Shown here one piece after another: positions 8,159 through 16,191 of a stretch of 64,000 bases of DNA. The notes beneath the pieces were generated by a model, which was not told where the DNA came from, searched no databases, and saw only the letters and a program-made list of their open reading frames with translations. The stretch is from VXYK01 sp965214565 (GTDB taxonomy: Bacteria; Actinomycetota; Acidimicrobiia; Acidimicrobiales; Aldehydirespiratoraceae), in NCBI GenBank assembly GCA_965214565.1, contig OZ243951.1, positions 186,001 to 250,000 of the forward strand. The letters run 5' to 3'. How positions within the stretch are numbered: the first letter of the stretch is position 1; each line of letters begins with the position of its first letter. Made by a program: the position numbers and the translations under genes.

Positions 8159-8248
8159 AGCCCAACCGTACCCGACCACCAGCGTACGCCACGCCCTGAG
8201 CAAACCTCCTACAAGACCCCCTCAACAGGAACGCATCCAGAGGCGCCG

Positions 8249-9541
8249 TCATGCCGTCAATGCTGTCAGAGGCACCACCGCCACACCGTCGGGGCGGTCG
8301 TATCCGAAACCACCAGCAGTGACCACCACCTTGCGGGCCGGAGGGCCGGTAACTGCAGCATCAACTTGCCCGCATACGCGATTCAGGCTGTCAGCGGCTT
8401 CGTCCACGGCATCCATCGACCCGAGCTTGACCTCGACGGCCATCCACCGACCGTCACCCCAGTCCACGATGGCATCGATCTCGTTGCCGTATGAATCACG
8501 GAAGTGCCACACGGAGGCTTCGTGGGCCTGTGCGTAAACCCGAATATCACGCACCACGAGCGACTCGAACAGAAAACCCAGCGTCTTCAGATCAGCGAGG
8601 AGACGACCTGGTCCAGCTCTCAGCGCAGCCGCCGCGAGCGATGGATCGACGAAGTGGCGTTTCGGCACCTGTTGCAAGCGGGCTCGAGAACGAAGACTCG
8701 CCGACCATGCAGGCACATCCTCAACTACAAACAGAGAAGCGAGCGCATCCAGATAGGCCGCCGCGGTCCGCTGGTTGTTGACCTGCTCGCCCTTTGAACT
8801 GCCTGCGGTGTCCGCTGCAAGTTTCCTGACAGAGGCAGTCGTTGCTGTGTTGCGGGCAATGGAATCCAATATCCGGCCCACTTTGCCCGGATGCCTGGAT
8901 TTTGCCCCGTCGAACTCAACCTGGGAAATGTCCACTCTGGCTGTTTCATGGAGATATGCGCGCAGACGACGCTGGGATTGCTCCACCGAGAGCTCCAAGT
9001 GTTCAGGCCATCCACCACGGCAGAGTTCCTCGGCCACTTCTGGAACCCCCGACTCACGACGGCCAGCGACACACGCATCTCCGTCCACCAGGCCTTCGAG
9101 TGACACTTCGCCAGTCGACGCACCCGATTCGGACAGCGACATCGGACGCAGGCGAACTCGCATTGTCCGCCCCGCCCCCGAGTGGCGGATCCCGTCATCG
9201 GAGGGGCGAGCGGTGCCGGTGAGGATGAACCGGCCGTTGCGGCGCTCCTCGTCGGCTAGGTGCCGTATGCTGTTCCAGATCTCAGGGACAATCTGCCATT
9301 CGTCGATCAGCCTGGGCTCCTGACCGGCTAGGAACTGGCGAGGCAGGAGTCGAGCTTGGGCGCGGGCCTGTTCGTCCTGTTCGAACGAGGCTTCGCTGCG
9401 AGCATGGTTTCTCCCGATCCACGTCTTGCCGCAGGCCTTCGCCCCCTCGACGACGACTACCGGGGCAGCCTCCAATGCCTCTGCGACTTCACGGTCGGCA
9501 ATACGGGGAATGTAGCCAGCAGGTGTCAGTGAGCTGCGCAT
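8249..9541 (-). CDS. AAA_14/DUF4143-type P-loop ATPase
   Basis: The 430-residue protein has a Walker A motif GAKACGKT near residue 35, a Walker B-like LIDEWQ near 100, and a sensor region FILTGTARPS. The C-terminal half has the DUF4143 pattern: dimer-like repeats, RHFVDPSLAAAAL, LGFLFESLVVRDIRVYA, then a nuclease-like core WHFRDSYGNEIDAIVDWGDG followed by WMAVEVKLG, a D...E-x-K arrangement. Members are widespread, often mobile-associated ATPases of unknown function. The gene stands alone behind an AT-rich iteron region, so it was possibly acquired horizontally. Confidence 0.8.
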   Translation of the reverse strand: MRSSLTPAGYIPRIADREVAEALEAAPVVVVEGAKACGKTWIGRNHARSEASFEQDEQARAQARLLPRQFLAGQEPRLIDEWQIVPEIWNSIRHLADEERRNGRFILTGTARPSDDGIRHSGAGRTMRVRLRPMSLSESGASTGEVSLEGLVDGDACVAGRRESGVPEVAEELCRGGWPEHLELSVEQSQRRLRAYLHETARVDISQVEFDGAKSRHPGKVGRILDSIARNTATTASVRKLAADTAGSSKGEQVNNQRTAAAYLDALASLFVVEDVPAWSASLRSRARLQQVPKRHFVDPSLAAAALRAGPGRLLADLKTLGFLFESLVVRDIRVYAQAHEASVWHFRDSYGNEIDAIVDWGDGRWMAVEVKLGSMDAVDEAADSLNRVCGQVDAAVTGPPARKVVVTAGGFGYDRPDGVAVVPLTALTA

Positions 9542-9570
9542 ACGTCTGAATGTAACATTATCGGGGCATT

Positions 9571-9631
9571 CACTGCCATATATTCAGAACAATCAGTAGC
9601 ATATTTTCTGAGGTTCTGGTGCCATATTTCT
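9571..9631. repeat. Three 23-bp-spaced iterons upstream of the DUF4143 ATPase
   Basis: Copies cactgccatatattc (9571-9585), cagtagcatattttc (9594-9608) and tggtgccatatttct (9617-9631) lie exactly 23 bases apart and share a gccatatt-like core. They fill the gap between the ATPase start and the EamA stop codon and are AT-rich in GC-rich surroundings. A TACATT hexamer 7 bases before the ATPase ATG could be its -10 box. Confidence 0.65.
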
Positions 9632-10517
9632 ACACTTCCGCCTCAGAACGCCTTTCGCGGGTCGTCACAGTTCCGTAGAGCACCCCGGCCACGATGACCA
9701 CCGCACCGATCACGGTTCCGACTTTGGGCACCTCCGAAAAAGCCAGCCAAGCCCACAAAGACGCTGCCACTGTCTCCACCGGCGTGAACAACGCCACCTC
9801 AGCCGCAGGAGCGTAACGGGGCGCGTTCGTGTGCAACAGCCTTCCCAGCGGATTCAGCACGCCCATCCCCAGACAAGCCAGATAGGCGCGTCCGTCCAAA
9901 GACAGCGGCGCCGCGAAGAAAGACGCCACAGCGACCGACAAGACCGCCGACATCGACAATCCGACGATCCTGCTCATCTCAGGCCAGCGCCGCCAGATGT
10001 TCACGCCCACCGAGAAGGCCAGGACCGCTGCCACCGCCAACAGGTCACCGTCAAGGTTGGGCTCGCCAACCGAACCGGCGACGATCACAGTCATGCCCGC
10101 GAAGGTGAGGGCAATAGCTGTCCAGAGCCTCCGAGAAGTCGTTTCGCCAAAGAAGCCACGGCCGACCAGTGCAACCATCACCGGCGAGGCGCCAACGATA
10201 ACGACTGTGTTGGACACCGTGGTACGAGTCACTGCGGTGATGTAGGAGACCTGACTGATGGTTGCCAGCACAGAGATCGCCGTCAACGGAATCGGGAAGC
10301 GCCGCCAGGACCGAATCGGGTTCATCGACTCGCTGCGCGAGCCCGTCACCAAGTAGGTCACCAACGACATCAACGACACCCAGAAAACCAGATCCCAGAC
10401 CTCCGCGTGCGACCAGCGCACGAAGAAAGAGTCAGTGGAGACGACCAGCATCCCGAATCCCGCGTACAACCATCCACGGCTCCGGCCCTGCAACCTCAGC
10501 CGTTCCGTCACCGTCAC
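9630..10517 (-). CDS. EamA-family (DMT) transporter
   Basis: The 295-residue protein has about ten transmembrane segments arranged as two EamA repeats, e.g. GWLYAGFGMLVVSTDSFFVR at the start and TPVETVAASLWAWLAF in the second repeat. Such permeases export metabolites or take up solutes; substrate cannot be predicted. GTG at 10517 overlaps the rdgB stop by 4 bases (GTGA), so the two are translationally coupled. The second half ends GAVVIVAGVLYG, typical of the last helix. Confidence 0.85.
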   Translation of the reverse strand: MTVTERLRLQGRSRGWLYAGFGMLVVSTDSFFVRWSHAEVWDLVFWVSLMSLVTYLVTGSRSESMNPIRSWRRFPIPLTAISVLATISQVSYITAVTRTTVSNTVVIVGASPVMVALVGRGFFGETTSRRLWTAIALTFAGMTVIVAGSVGEPNLDGDLLAVAAVLAFSVGVNIWRRWPEMSRIVGLSMSAVLSVAVASFFAAPLSLDGRAYLACLGMGVLNPLGRLLHTNAPRYAPAAEVALFTPVETVAASLWAWLAFSEVPKVGTVIGAVVIVAGVLYGTVTTRERRSEAEV

Positions 10518-11134
10518 GCCCTCCGCGGTTCTGAATCCCGAGCGTTCAATGCCTCAGCGAGCGTGCGCAAGGCGCGTCCACGGTGGCTGATGGCGTGTTT
10601 CTCGTCTCCCATTTCAGCGAAAGAGCGACCGTCGCCTTCCAGGGGAACAAAGATCGAGTCGTATCCGAAACCGTCAGTTCCTCTGGGACGCTTCGCGATC
10701 CATCCCTCAACGCTCCCCTGCGCCGACAATTCTGACCCATCGGGCCACACCACCATCACCACGGTGCGGAATCGTGCTGTGCGCTCCTCGACTGTGGTGG
10801 CGCCGACCCGCCTGAGTTCGGAAAGCAACTTGTCGACATTGTCTGCGTAGCTTGCTCGCACACCCGCGTAACGGGCCGAACGAACCCCGGGAGCACCGGC
10901 GAGCGAATCCACTTCGAGACCTGTGTCATCACTCACCGCCGCTGCACCGCAAGCAGCACACACCGCCAGCGCCTTCAGCCGGGCATTGCCCTCCAAGTCG
11001 TCAGCGTCTTCCGCGACATCCTCCAACCCCTCCGGACGAGGCAGCAACTCGACTAGCCCGTCGAGCACCGAAGCCATCTCGGCCACCTTGTCGGGATTGG
11101 CGCTAGCGCACACGAGCCGAGGCAGCTCTGCCAT
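10514..11134 (-). CDS. rdgB: Non-canonical purine NTP pyrophosphatase (RdgB/HAM1)
   Basis: The 206-residue product hydrolyses dITP, ITP and XTP to monophosphates and keeps deaminated purines out of DNA. Motifs: LVCASANPDKVAEMASVL (substrate-binding N-terminus), AVSDDTGLEVDSLAGAPGVR (metal-binding Asp), GWIAKRPRGTDGFGYDSIFV and EKHAISHRGRALR-like DEKHAISHRGRALRTL at the C-terminus. It follows murI and rph on the same strand, the order also seen in mycobacteria. Length is normal. Confidence 0.95.
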   Translation of the reverse strand: MAELPRLVCASANPDKVAEMASVLDGLVELLPRPEGLEDVAEDADDLEGNARLKALAVCAACGAAAVSDDTGLEVDSLAGAPGVRSARYAGVRASYADNVDKLLSELRRVGATTVEERTARFRTVVMVVWPDGSELSAQGSVEGWIAKRPRGTDGFGYDSIFVPLEGDGRSFAEMGDEKHAISHRGRALRTLAEALNARDSEPRRA

Positions 11135-11205
11135 CAGTCAGCCCAAGGATCGGGCGGATCGACCTGAAGTGTGACCACAACCGGGAGAGTCCAGCGCCCG
11201 AACGG

Positions 11206-11229
11206 CCCGTGAACACAGCGAACATGAGC
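11206..11229 (-). repeat. Dispersed intergenic repeat, copy 1
   Basis: Read on the minus strand this is GCTCATGTTCGCTGTGTTCA followed by CGGG. It differs by a few bases from copies at 18731-18753 and 53144-53166. It lies in the 145-base gap between rph and rdgB, which holds no other recognisable element. Confidence 0.45.
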
Positions 11230-11279
11230 GGGAGACAGGGGGTCGGGACGCAACGACTCTGCTCAATCCGGCCACCCGC

Positions 11280-12017
11280 TCAGGAACCGACGGTCCGCGG
11301 CTCAGGGCGAGTGCGCAGCACCGCTCGTTGAGCCTCCCGGATCTCAGCGACCCCCTTGGCGGCCAGATCAAGTATCTGGGACAGTTCTCCGCGGCTGAAC
11401 GCCGCGCCCTCAGCGGTGCCCTGAACCTCGACAAGTGCCCCGGAACCGGTCATCACAACGTTGAAATCGACATCCGCGATCGAGTCTTCCCGATAGGGCA
11501 GATCGAGCAGAACCTCACCGTCGATTATCCCCACCGATATCGCCGCGCACTCAGTCATCAGAGGGTTGGCCTCAATCTCGCCAGCCGCCACGAGCCGCTC
11601 ACAGGCGTCGTGCAGTGCCACATATCCGCCGCAGATCGATGCCGTGCGCGTACCGCCGTCAGCCGAGAGCACATCGCAGTCGACGGTGATGGAACGTTCA
11701 CCGAGCACCGCCATGTCGGTCACGCAGCGCAGCGAACGCCCGATGAGCCGCTGGATCTCCTGGTCGCGGCCCGATGTGCGGCGCCGGATCCGCTCCGGTG
11801 ACGATCCTGGCAGCATCGAATACTCCGCCGTCACCCAACCTTTCCCAGTGCCGCGCAGCCAGCGTGGCGTGCCCGGGTCGACCGAGGCGGTACACAGCAC
11901 ACGAGTCTCGCCGAACGAGACGAGCACCGAGCCCATCGACATCCTTGTGTAGTCGCGCACGAACGACAACGGACGCAGCTCATCGAAGGCACGCCCGTCG
12001 TGGCGAGAGATGGTCAT
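11280..12017 (-). CDS. rph: Ribonuclease PH
   Basis: The 245-residue phosphorolytic exoribonuclease trims the 3' ends of tRNA precursors, acting as a hexamer. Motifs: SVLVSFGETRVLCTASV, GWVTAEYSMLPGSSPERIRR (phosphate-binding), RLIGRSLR, ITVDCDVLSADGGTRTASI, DLPYREDSIADVDFNVVM. ATG at 12017 has GGAG 6 bases upstream and gives normal length; the frame continues upstream but loses homology. The gene is followed by rdgB. Confidence 0.95.
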   Translation of the reverse strand: MTISRHDGRAFDELRPLSFVRDYTRMSMGSVLVSFGETRVLCTASVDPGTPRWLRGTGKGWVTAEYSMLPGSSPERIRRRTSGRDQEIQRLIGRSLRCVTDMAVLGERSITVDCDVLSADGGTRTASICGGYVALHDACERLVAAGEIEANPLMTECAAISVGIIDGEVLLDLPYREDSIADVDFNVVMTGSGALVEVQGTAEGAAFSRGELSQILDLAAKGVAEIREAQRAVLRTRPEPRTVGS

Positions 12018-12123
12018 GGAAGCTCCATTGGGGTTGTCGAAGGCCGGACAGTTCGGCGACGCGTCACTGACAGGTTCAGGGAGTCTGCCACATTGCCTGC
12101 AACCCTGTGTGCCAACATCTTCG

Positions 12124-12936
12124 TCACCATGTGTGACATTCGACATCGTTGAGTTCGGGACCGAAGAGATCCCTCCCGAGTCGGGCGAACTCCAACACGT
12201 CACCGCTCGATACGAAGCGGCGCACCCCCCGCGATGCTCCCACTCGGCGATCGTCGGAGGCTTCAAGGGCACGCCACACTTCAAACGCGGTCTCGTCAGC
12301 AGACGACACCAGGACCACATCGCGTCCCATCACCTCAGCGATCGTGCGGGCAAGGAACGGGTAGTGGGTGCAACCGAGCAGCAGGCCGTCGATCTTGGCT
12401 TCAATCAGCGGCGCCAGAAGGCGCTGCGCCAGAACCCGGACCTGGTCTGAGCCGGTCTCACCCCGCTCAACGAACTCGACGAAACCCGGGCAGGCGGCAC
12501 ACCGGAAGTCGACCGCGGGAGCCGTCTGCGCAGCCAACCGCTGGTAGGCGCCGCTCGCAACCGTCCCCACCGTGCCGATCATGCCGACCCTCGAGTTAAT
12601 CGTCACCTTCAAAAGAGACTCCAACCCCGGTCTGAGCACTCCTACCACGGGGACATCAACGCGGGTCTCCAGATCATCGAGCGCAACCGCCGATGCTGTG
12701 TTGCAAGCAACGACGATCATCTTCGGATCGTATTTCTCGATCAGCAGGTCGGTGATCTGGGCCGCGAACGTCGCCACCTCGTCGTGACCCTTAGACCCGT
12801 AGGGATAACGGGCAGTGTCACCGAAGTAGACGATGTTCTCCTCTGGCAGAAGGTCGATGACCGCCCTGGTGACCGTCAACCCGCCGAACCCCGAATCGAA
12901 CATGGCGATCGGGCGGTCGCGCCGGTCCTGCTTCAT
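12124..12936 (-). CDS. murI: Glutamate racemase
   Basis: The 270-residue enzyme makes D-glutamate for peptidoglycan. Both catalytic cysteines are present: Cys78 in VVACNTAS and Cys189 in LLGCTHYPF. AMFDSGFGGLTVTRAV and IVYFGDTARYPYGSK are also diagnostic. TAGACT at 12943-12948, 6 bases before the ATG, fits a leaderless -10 box without a clear -35. rph and rdgB follow downstream. Confidence 0.95.
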   Translation of the reverse strand: MKQDRRDRPIAMFDSGFGGLTVTRAVIDLLPEENIVYFGDTARYPYGSKGHDEVATFAAQITDLLIEKYDPKMIVVACNTASAVALDDLETRVDVPVVGVLRPGLESLLKVTINSRVGMIGTVGTVASGAYQRLAAQTAPAVDFRCAACPGFVEFVERGETGSDQVRVLAQRLLAPLIEAKIDGLLLGCTHYPFLARTIAEVMGRDVVLVSSADETAFEVWRALEASDDRRVGASRGVRRFVSSGDVLEFARLGRDLFGPELNDVECHTW

Positions 12937-13013
12937 ACCACGAGTCTAAGACCGCGCGCACGCCACCATTGCGATAGAGCCTCGGCCAGCGCAAACCGTA
13001 CCGACGCCTGAAC

Positions 13014-13175
13014 TCAGCGTTCTTCTTTGAAGACCACGTGTTTGCGGATGACCGGATCGTACTTCTTGATCTCGATGCGCTCGCGCGTGTTTGTCTTGTT
13101 CTTGGTGGTCACGTACGTGTAACCGGTGCCCGCGGTGGAGCGGAGCTTGATGATGGGACGCTTGTCGCTGGCCAT
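13014..13175 (-). CDS. rpmG: 50S ribosomal protein L33
   Basis: This 53-residue protein begins MASDKRPIIKLRSTAGTGYT and ends HVVFKEER. KNKTNTRERIEIKKYDP is the L33 core. No cysteine is present, so this is the zinc-free (C-minus) form. It starts 5 bases after rpmB, forming a two-gene ribosomal protein operon. Paired zinc-free L28/L33 genes are under zinc control in some actinobacteria; no operator was recognised here. Confidence 0.95.
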   Translation of the reverse strand: MASDKRPIIKLRSTAGTGYTYVTTKNKTNTRERIEIKKYDPVIRKHVVFKEER

Positions 13176-13180
13176 CTCGC

Positions 13181-13417
13181 TCAGACCTTCTTGCCTTCGC
13201 GGCGCATCGAGGCCACAACGCTCTCGATGCCGCGCTTATCGATCGTCTTGATGCCCTTGGCACTGACTTCGAGCTTGATCCAACGCCGTTCGCTCGCGAG
13301 GTAGTAGCGCTTGGTCTGGACGTTGGGATCCCAACGACGGCTGGACCGGCGATGCGAGTGCGAGAGTTGCTTGCCGAAACGAGGTTTGCGACCCGTGACC
13401 TGGCAGATCTTGGACAT
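13181..13417 (-). CDS. rpmB: 50S ribosomal protein L28
   Basis: The 78-residue product starts MSKICQVTGRKPRFGKQLSH and has the L28 signature SHRRSSRRWDPNVQ and RRWIKLEVSAKGIKTIDKRG. It has a single cysteine and lacks the C-x2-C zinc pairs, so it is a C-minus type. ATG at 13417 has CAGGAG upstream. The frame is open further upstream but without homology. A TACAGT hexamer at 13451-13456 may be the -10 box of the rpmB-rpmG operon, which is divergent from ispH. Confidence 0.95.
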   Translation of the reverse strand: MSKICQVTGRKPRFGKQLSHSHRRSSRRWDPNVQTKRYYLASERRWIKLEVSAKGIKTIDKRGIESVVASMRREGKKV

Positions 13418-13538
13418 CGTGCACGACTCCTGAGCGAAACTGGACACGAAACTGTACCAGCGAAAGGTACCGGCTCCACCATGCATCGGCCCCATATCGA
13501 CCTCGCCGTAGGATGCCCTCGACGCTAGCCTCGGGGCT

Positions 13539-14639
13539 GTGCCGACCGATACTGCGCCGACCAATAATGTGCCAACCGATCGAGGCGCAACCGATCGCGT
13601 CGAGAAGGTCCTGCTGGCAGCTCCACGCGGTTTCTGTGCCGGGGTGGAGATGGCCATCAAGGCACTCGCATGGATGGTCAGGGCTTTCGAGCCTCCCGTC
13701 TACTGCTACCACGAGATCGTCCACAACCAACTCGTAGTCCAGCGTTTCGAGGCTTCGGGTGTGGTGTTCGTCGACGACATCAGCGAAGTGCCCGAAGGCC
13801 GCCCGATCATGCTCTCAGCCCACGGCTCGGCCCCCGAAGTCGTGACCGAGGCCATCGACAGGGGCGGTTACGTCGTCGACGCGGTGTGCCCGCTGGTCAC
13901 CAAGGTCCATCATGAGGTCAAGACTCGAGTTCACAAGGGCTACCAGATCGTCTATGTCGGTCACGAAGGACACGAGGAGGCAGTCGGGACGATGGCTGTC
14001 GCTCCCGAGGCCATCCACCGCGTCGAGACCGCTAAAGACGTGGCGGACCTGCCCGAATTCGACTCTCCCATCGCCGTTCTGGCCCAAACCACACTGTCGC
14101 ACCGCGAATGGGCCGGGGTACTCGAAGCGGCGCGGGAGCGCTTCCCGCAGCTCTGGCAGCCCGAACGCTCCGACCTCTGCTTCGCCACCACCAACCGTCA
14201 ATCAGCATTGATGAAGATCGCCGGCCGAGTCGACGCCATGATCGTGATCGGCTCATCCAACTCCTCGAACACCAAAGCACTCGCCGCTCTGGCTCGAGAG
14301 GCAGGTTGCGAGCATGTGTACCGAATCAACTCTGCGGGCGAATTGCCCGACGACCTGACCGGCACGGTCGGGGTGACCGCGGGAGCCTCGGCGCCCGAGG
14401 ATCTGGTGTTGTCGGTGATCGACCGTCTCGCCCCGACCGACGGGGTCGAGGAGGTGCGGGTAACCGACGAAGACGAGTACTTCCCGCCTCCCCGCAACCT
14501 TCGCCAACTGCTCCGAGCCATCGACGCGGCCGCGACGGTCACGCTCGGACTCGCCGAAGACCGGCTTGGGCTCGACGACCGCGACATCGACGCCAGCGAG
14601 GTGCTCGAATCACTTCCCGCCGCCGTAAGCGACGCGTGA
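13539..14639 (+). CDS. ispH: 4-hydroxy-3-methylbut-2-enyl diphosphate reductase
   Basis: This [4Fe-4S] enzyme makes IPP and DMAPP in the last step of the non-mevalonate isoprenoid pathway. The cluster cysteines are Cys33 (APRGFCAGV), Cys117 (DAVCPLVTKVH) and Cys214 (SDLCFATTNRQ); His62 (HEIVHN) and His95 (SAHGSAP) line the substrate site. The first ~20 residues before the domain are a PTDxx repeat encoded by a 15-bp tandem repeat. GTG at 13539 lies 7 bases after a TAGCCT hexamer (13526-13531), compatible with a leaderless mRNA. Length 366. Confidence 0.95.
   Translation: MPTDTAPTNNVPTDRGATDRVEKVLLAAPRGFCAGVEMAIKALAWMVRAFEPPVYCYHEIVHNQLVVQRFEASGVVFVDDISEVPEGRPIMLSAHGSAPEVVTEAIDRGGYVVDAVCPLVTKVHHEVKTRVHKGYQIVYVGHEGHEEAVGTMAVAPEAIHRVETAKDVADLPEFDSPIAVLAQTTLSHREWAGVLEAARERFPQLWQPERSDLCFATTNRQSALMKIAGRVDAMIVIGSSNSSNTKALAALAREAGCEHVYRINSAGELPDDLTGTVGVTAGASAPEDLVLSVIDRLAPTDGVEEVRVTDEDEYFPPPRNLRQLLRAIDAAATVTLGLAEDRLGLDDRDIDASEVLESLPAAVSDA
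13540..13599 (+). repeat. 15-bp tandem repeat encoding the IspH N-terminus
   Basis: Four degenerate 15-base units encode PTDTA, PTNNV, PTDRG and ATDRV at residues 2-21 of IspH. The units share a gccgaccgat-like core. The repeat precedes the conserved domain and probably adds a disordered tail. Confidence 0.6.
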
Positions 14640-14738
14640 CCGACCACAACGCCAGCAACCAAGTCCCCGCGAGCCGAGTGTTGCCAGCCGAGACTCACAA
14701 GACAATCAGGCGGCCGCAGAACATGCTTCAGGCGAGGT

Positions 14739-15464
14739 CTAATCGACGGGCGGCAGTTCGTCGCCGGCGGCTACCCGGGCTTCGATGAAGACGTCGTTGA
14801 GCTCGCGGTAGAGGGTCTCTGTGAGCTCGTGCACAACTCGGCGCGGGACCCTCCCGCCGACTTTCGACGGTGGCTGAATCGGCTCACCGATGATGGCGAC
14901 CACCTTGGCGGGTCGGGGGATCACCGAACCCACCGGAAGCGCGCTCGGTGTTCCACCGAGTCCGACCGGCACAATCGGCACGCCCGCACGAGCCGCCACG
15001 AAAGCCGGACCGTCAAGCACCAGTTCACGGTCGAGCCGCGCTCCCTGCTGGCGAGTGCCCTCGGGGAACATCACCAGAGGCTCACCGAGGGCCAGAACGT
15101 CGCCTGCAGCCCGCAGAGCAGTGCGATCAGCGGAGCCCCGCTCCACCGGAAACCCACCCATCACCGTCAGAAACGTCCCAAGCAGCCTCGAGTTCCAGAG
15201 GCTCTCCTTGCCCATGAAGCGTAGGCGCTTCCCGGTGATTACCCCGACGATCGGGGTGTCAACGAACGAACGATGAACGGCCGATAGAACGAAAGGGCCC
15301 TCTGGCAGATTTTCTCTGCCCTCAACCCTCAGGCGAAACAGAATCTTGATCGGAACATAGATGACCACCCAGAAACAGCGATACAGGAGACGGCCAAGCC
15401 ACGACTGCCGGCTACGGGCCGGGGTGTCACCGCTCTGCGACCCGTAGGTTGCTTCTGGGCTCAT
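14739..15464 (-). CDS. plsC: 1-acyl-sn-glycerol-3-phosphate acyltransferase family protein
   Basis: A 241-residue PlsC-type acyltransferase likely making phosphatidic acid at the cytoplasmic membrane. A hydrophobic N-terminal segment (LLYRCFWVVIYVPIKILFRL) anchors it. Block I is HRSFVD (H-x4-D), block II GFPVERG, block III MFPEGTRQQG and block IV IVPVGLGG. It is the last gene of a run tyrA-aroA-cmk-plsC and converges on ispH. A glycerolipid substrate is the family default; exact substrate is inferred. Confidence 0.85.
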   Translation of the reverse strand: MSPEATYGSQSGDTPARSRQSWLGRLLYRCFWVVIYVPIKILFRLRVEGRENLPEGPFVLSAVHRSFVDTPIVGVITGKRLRFMGKESLWNSRLLGTFLTVMGGFPVERGSADRTALRAAGDVLALGEPLVMFPEGTRQQGARLDRELVLDGPAFVAARAGVPIVPVGLGGTPSALPVGSVIPRPAKVVAIIGEPIQPPSKVGGRVPRRVVHELTETLYRELNDVFIEARVAAGDELPPVD

Positions 15465-15506
15465 AGTCCGCTTGGGCTCATCGCCTTGTGGCGCTCATCG
15501 TCTGCT

Positions 15507-16160
15507 CTAACGGCCGTTCGCATCGCTGTTCGACAACAGTTCCACGATCCGGACAACCACCTCTTCGACAGTCAACGTTGAAGTGTCAATAATGATCGCG
15601 TCATCGGCTTCGGTCAACGGGGCGACCTCTCTGGTGGAGTCGACCGTGTCACGCCTGCTGAGATCTGCCGCGACAGTCTGATAGTCGAGATCCGTCACCT
15701 CTTTGGCTCGACGTTGCGCCCTCACATTCTCGTCGGCCGTGAGATAGACCTTCAGTTCGGCGTCAGGAAACACGACAGTGCCGATGTCGCGCCCCTCGAG
15801 CACTCCACCACCCCGACGCTCGGTCCACTCGCGTTGACGGGAGACCATCTCACGTCGCACCATCGGATTCGCAGCAACAGCACTCACCGCCCGGGTCACC
15901 TCCGGGCCACGAATCTGCAAGGTGGCATCGATACCGTTCACCACGATCCGGTCGTCGCTGAGACTGAGTTCCATGGCACGCGCGGCATTGGCCGCGAACT
16001 CGACGTCATCGGGATCACCGGCGGCGCTCAGAACGGAGAATGCCACCGATCGGTACATTGCGCCGGTATCGAGGTACTCGAGGCCGAGCCGTTCCGCGAC
16101 CGCGCGGGCAACGGTGGACTTCCCCGACCCCGCCGGACCGTCGATGGCGATGACTCTCAC
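15507..16160 (-). CDS. cmk: Cytidylate kinase
   Basis: The 217-residue enzyme phosphorylates CMP and dCMP. The P-loop IDGPAGSGKSTVARAVAERL is at the N-terminus, followed by YLDTGAMYRSVAFSVL, GRDIGTVVFPDAELKVYLTA and RRAKEV in the lid. The start is GTG at 16160. It follows aroA by 31 bases; aroA-cmk neighbours are common in bacteria. Confidence 0.95.
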   Translation of the reverse strand: MRVIAIDGPAGSGKSTVARAVAERLGLEYLDTGAMYRSVAFSVLSAAGDPDDVEFAANAARAMELSLSDDRIVVNGIDATLQIRGPEVTRAVSAVAANPMVRREMVSRQREWTERRGGGVLEGRDIGTVVFPDAELKVYLTADENVRAQRRAKEVTDLDYQTVAADLSRRDTVDSTREVAPLTEADDAIIIDTSTLTVEEVVVRIVELLSNSDANGR

Positions 16161-16191
16161 GGCAGAACCCTAGGAGAACTGTCCGCGGCAA

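Noticed and set aside
7340..8494. 384-codon plus-strand frame
   Set aside because: Antisense to the D-aminoacylase-like gene; no recognisable motif and composition typical of a shadow frame.
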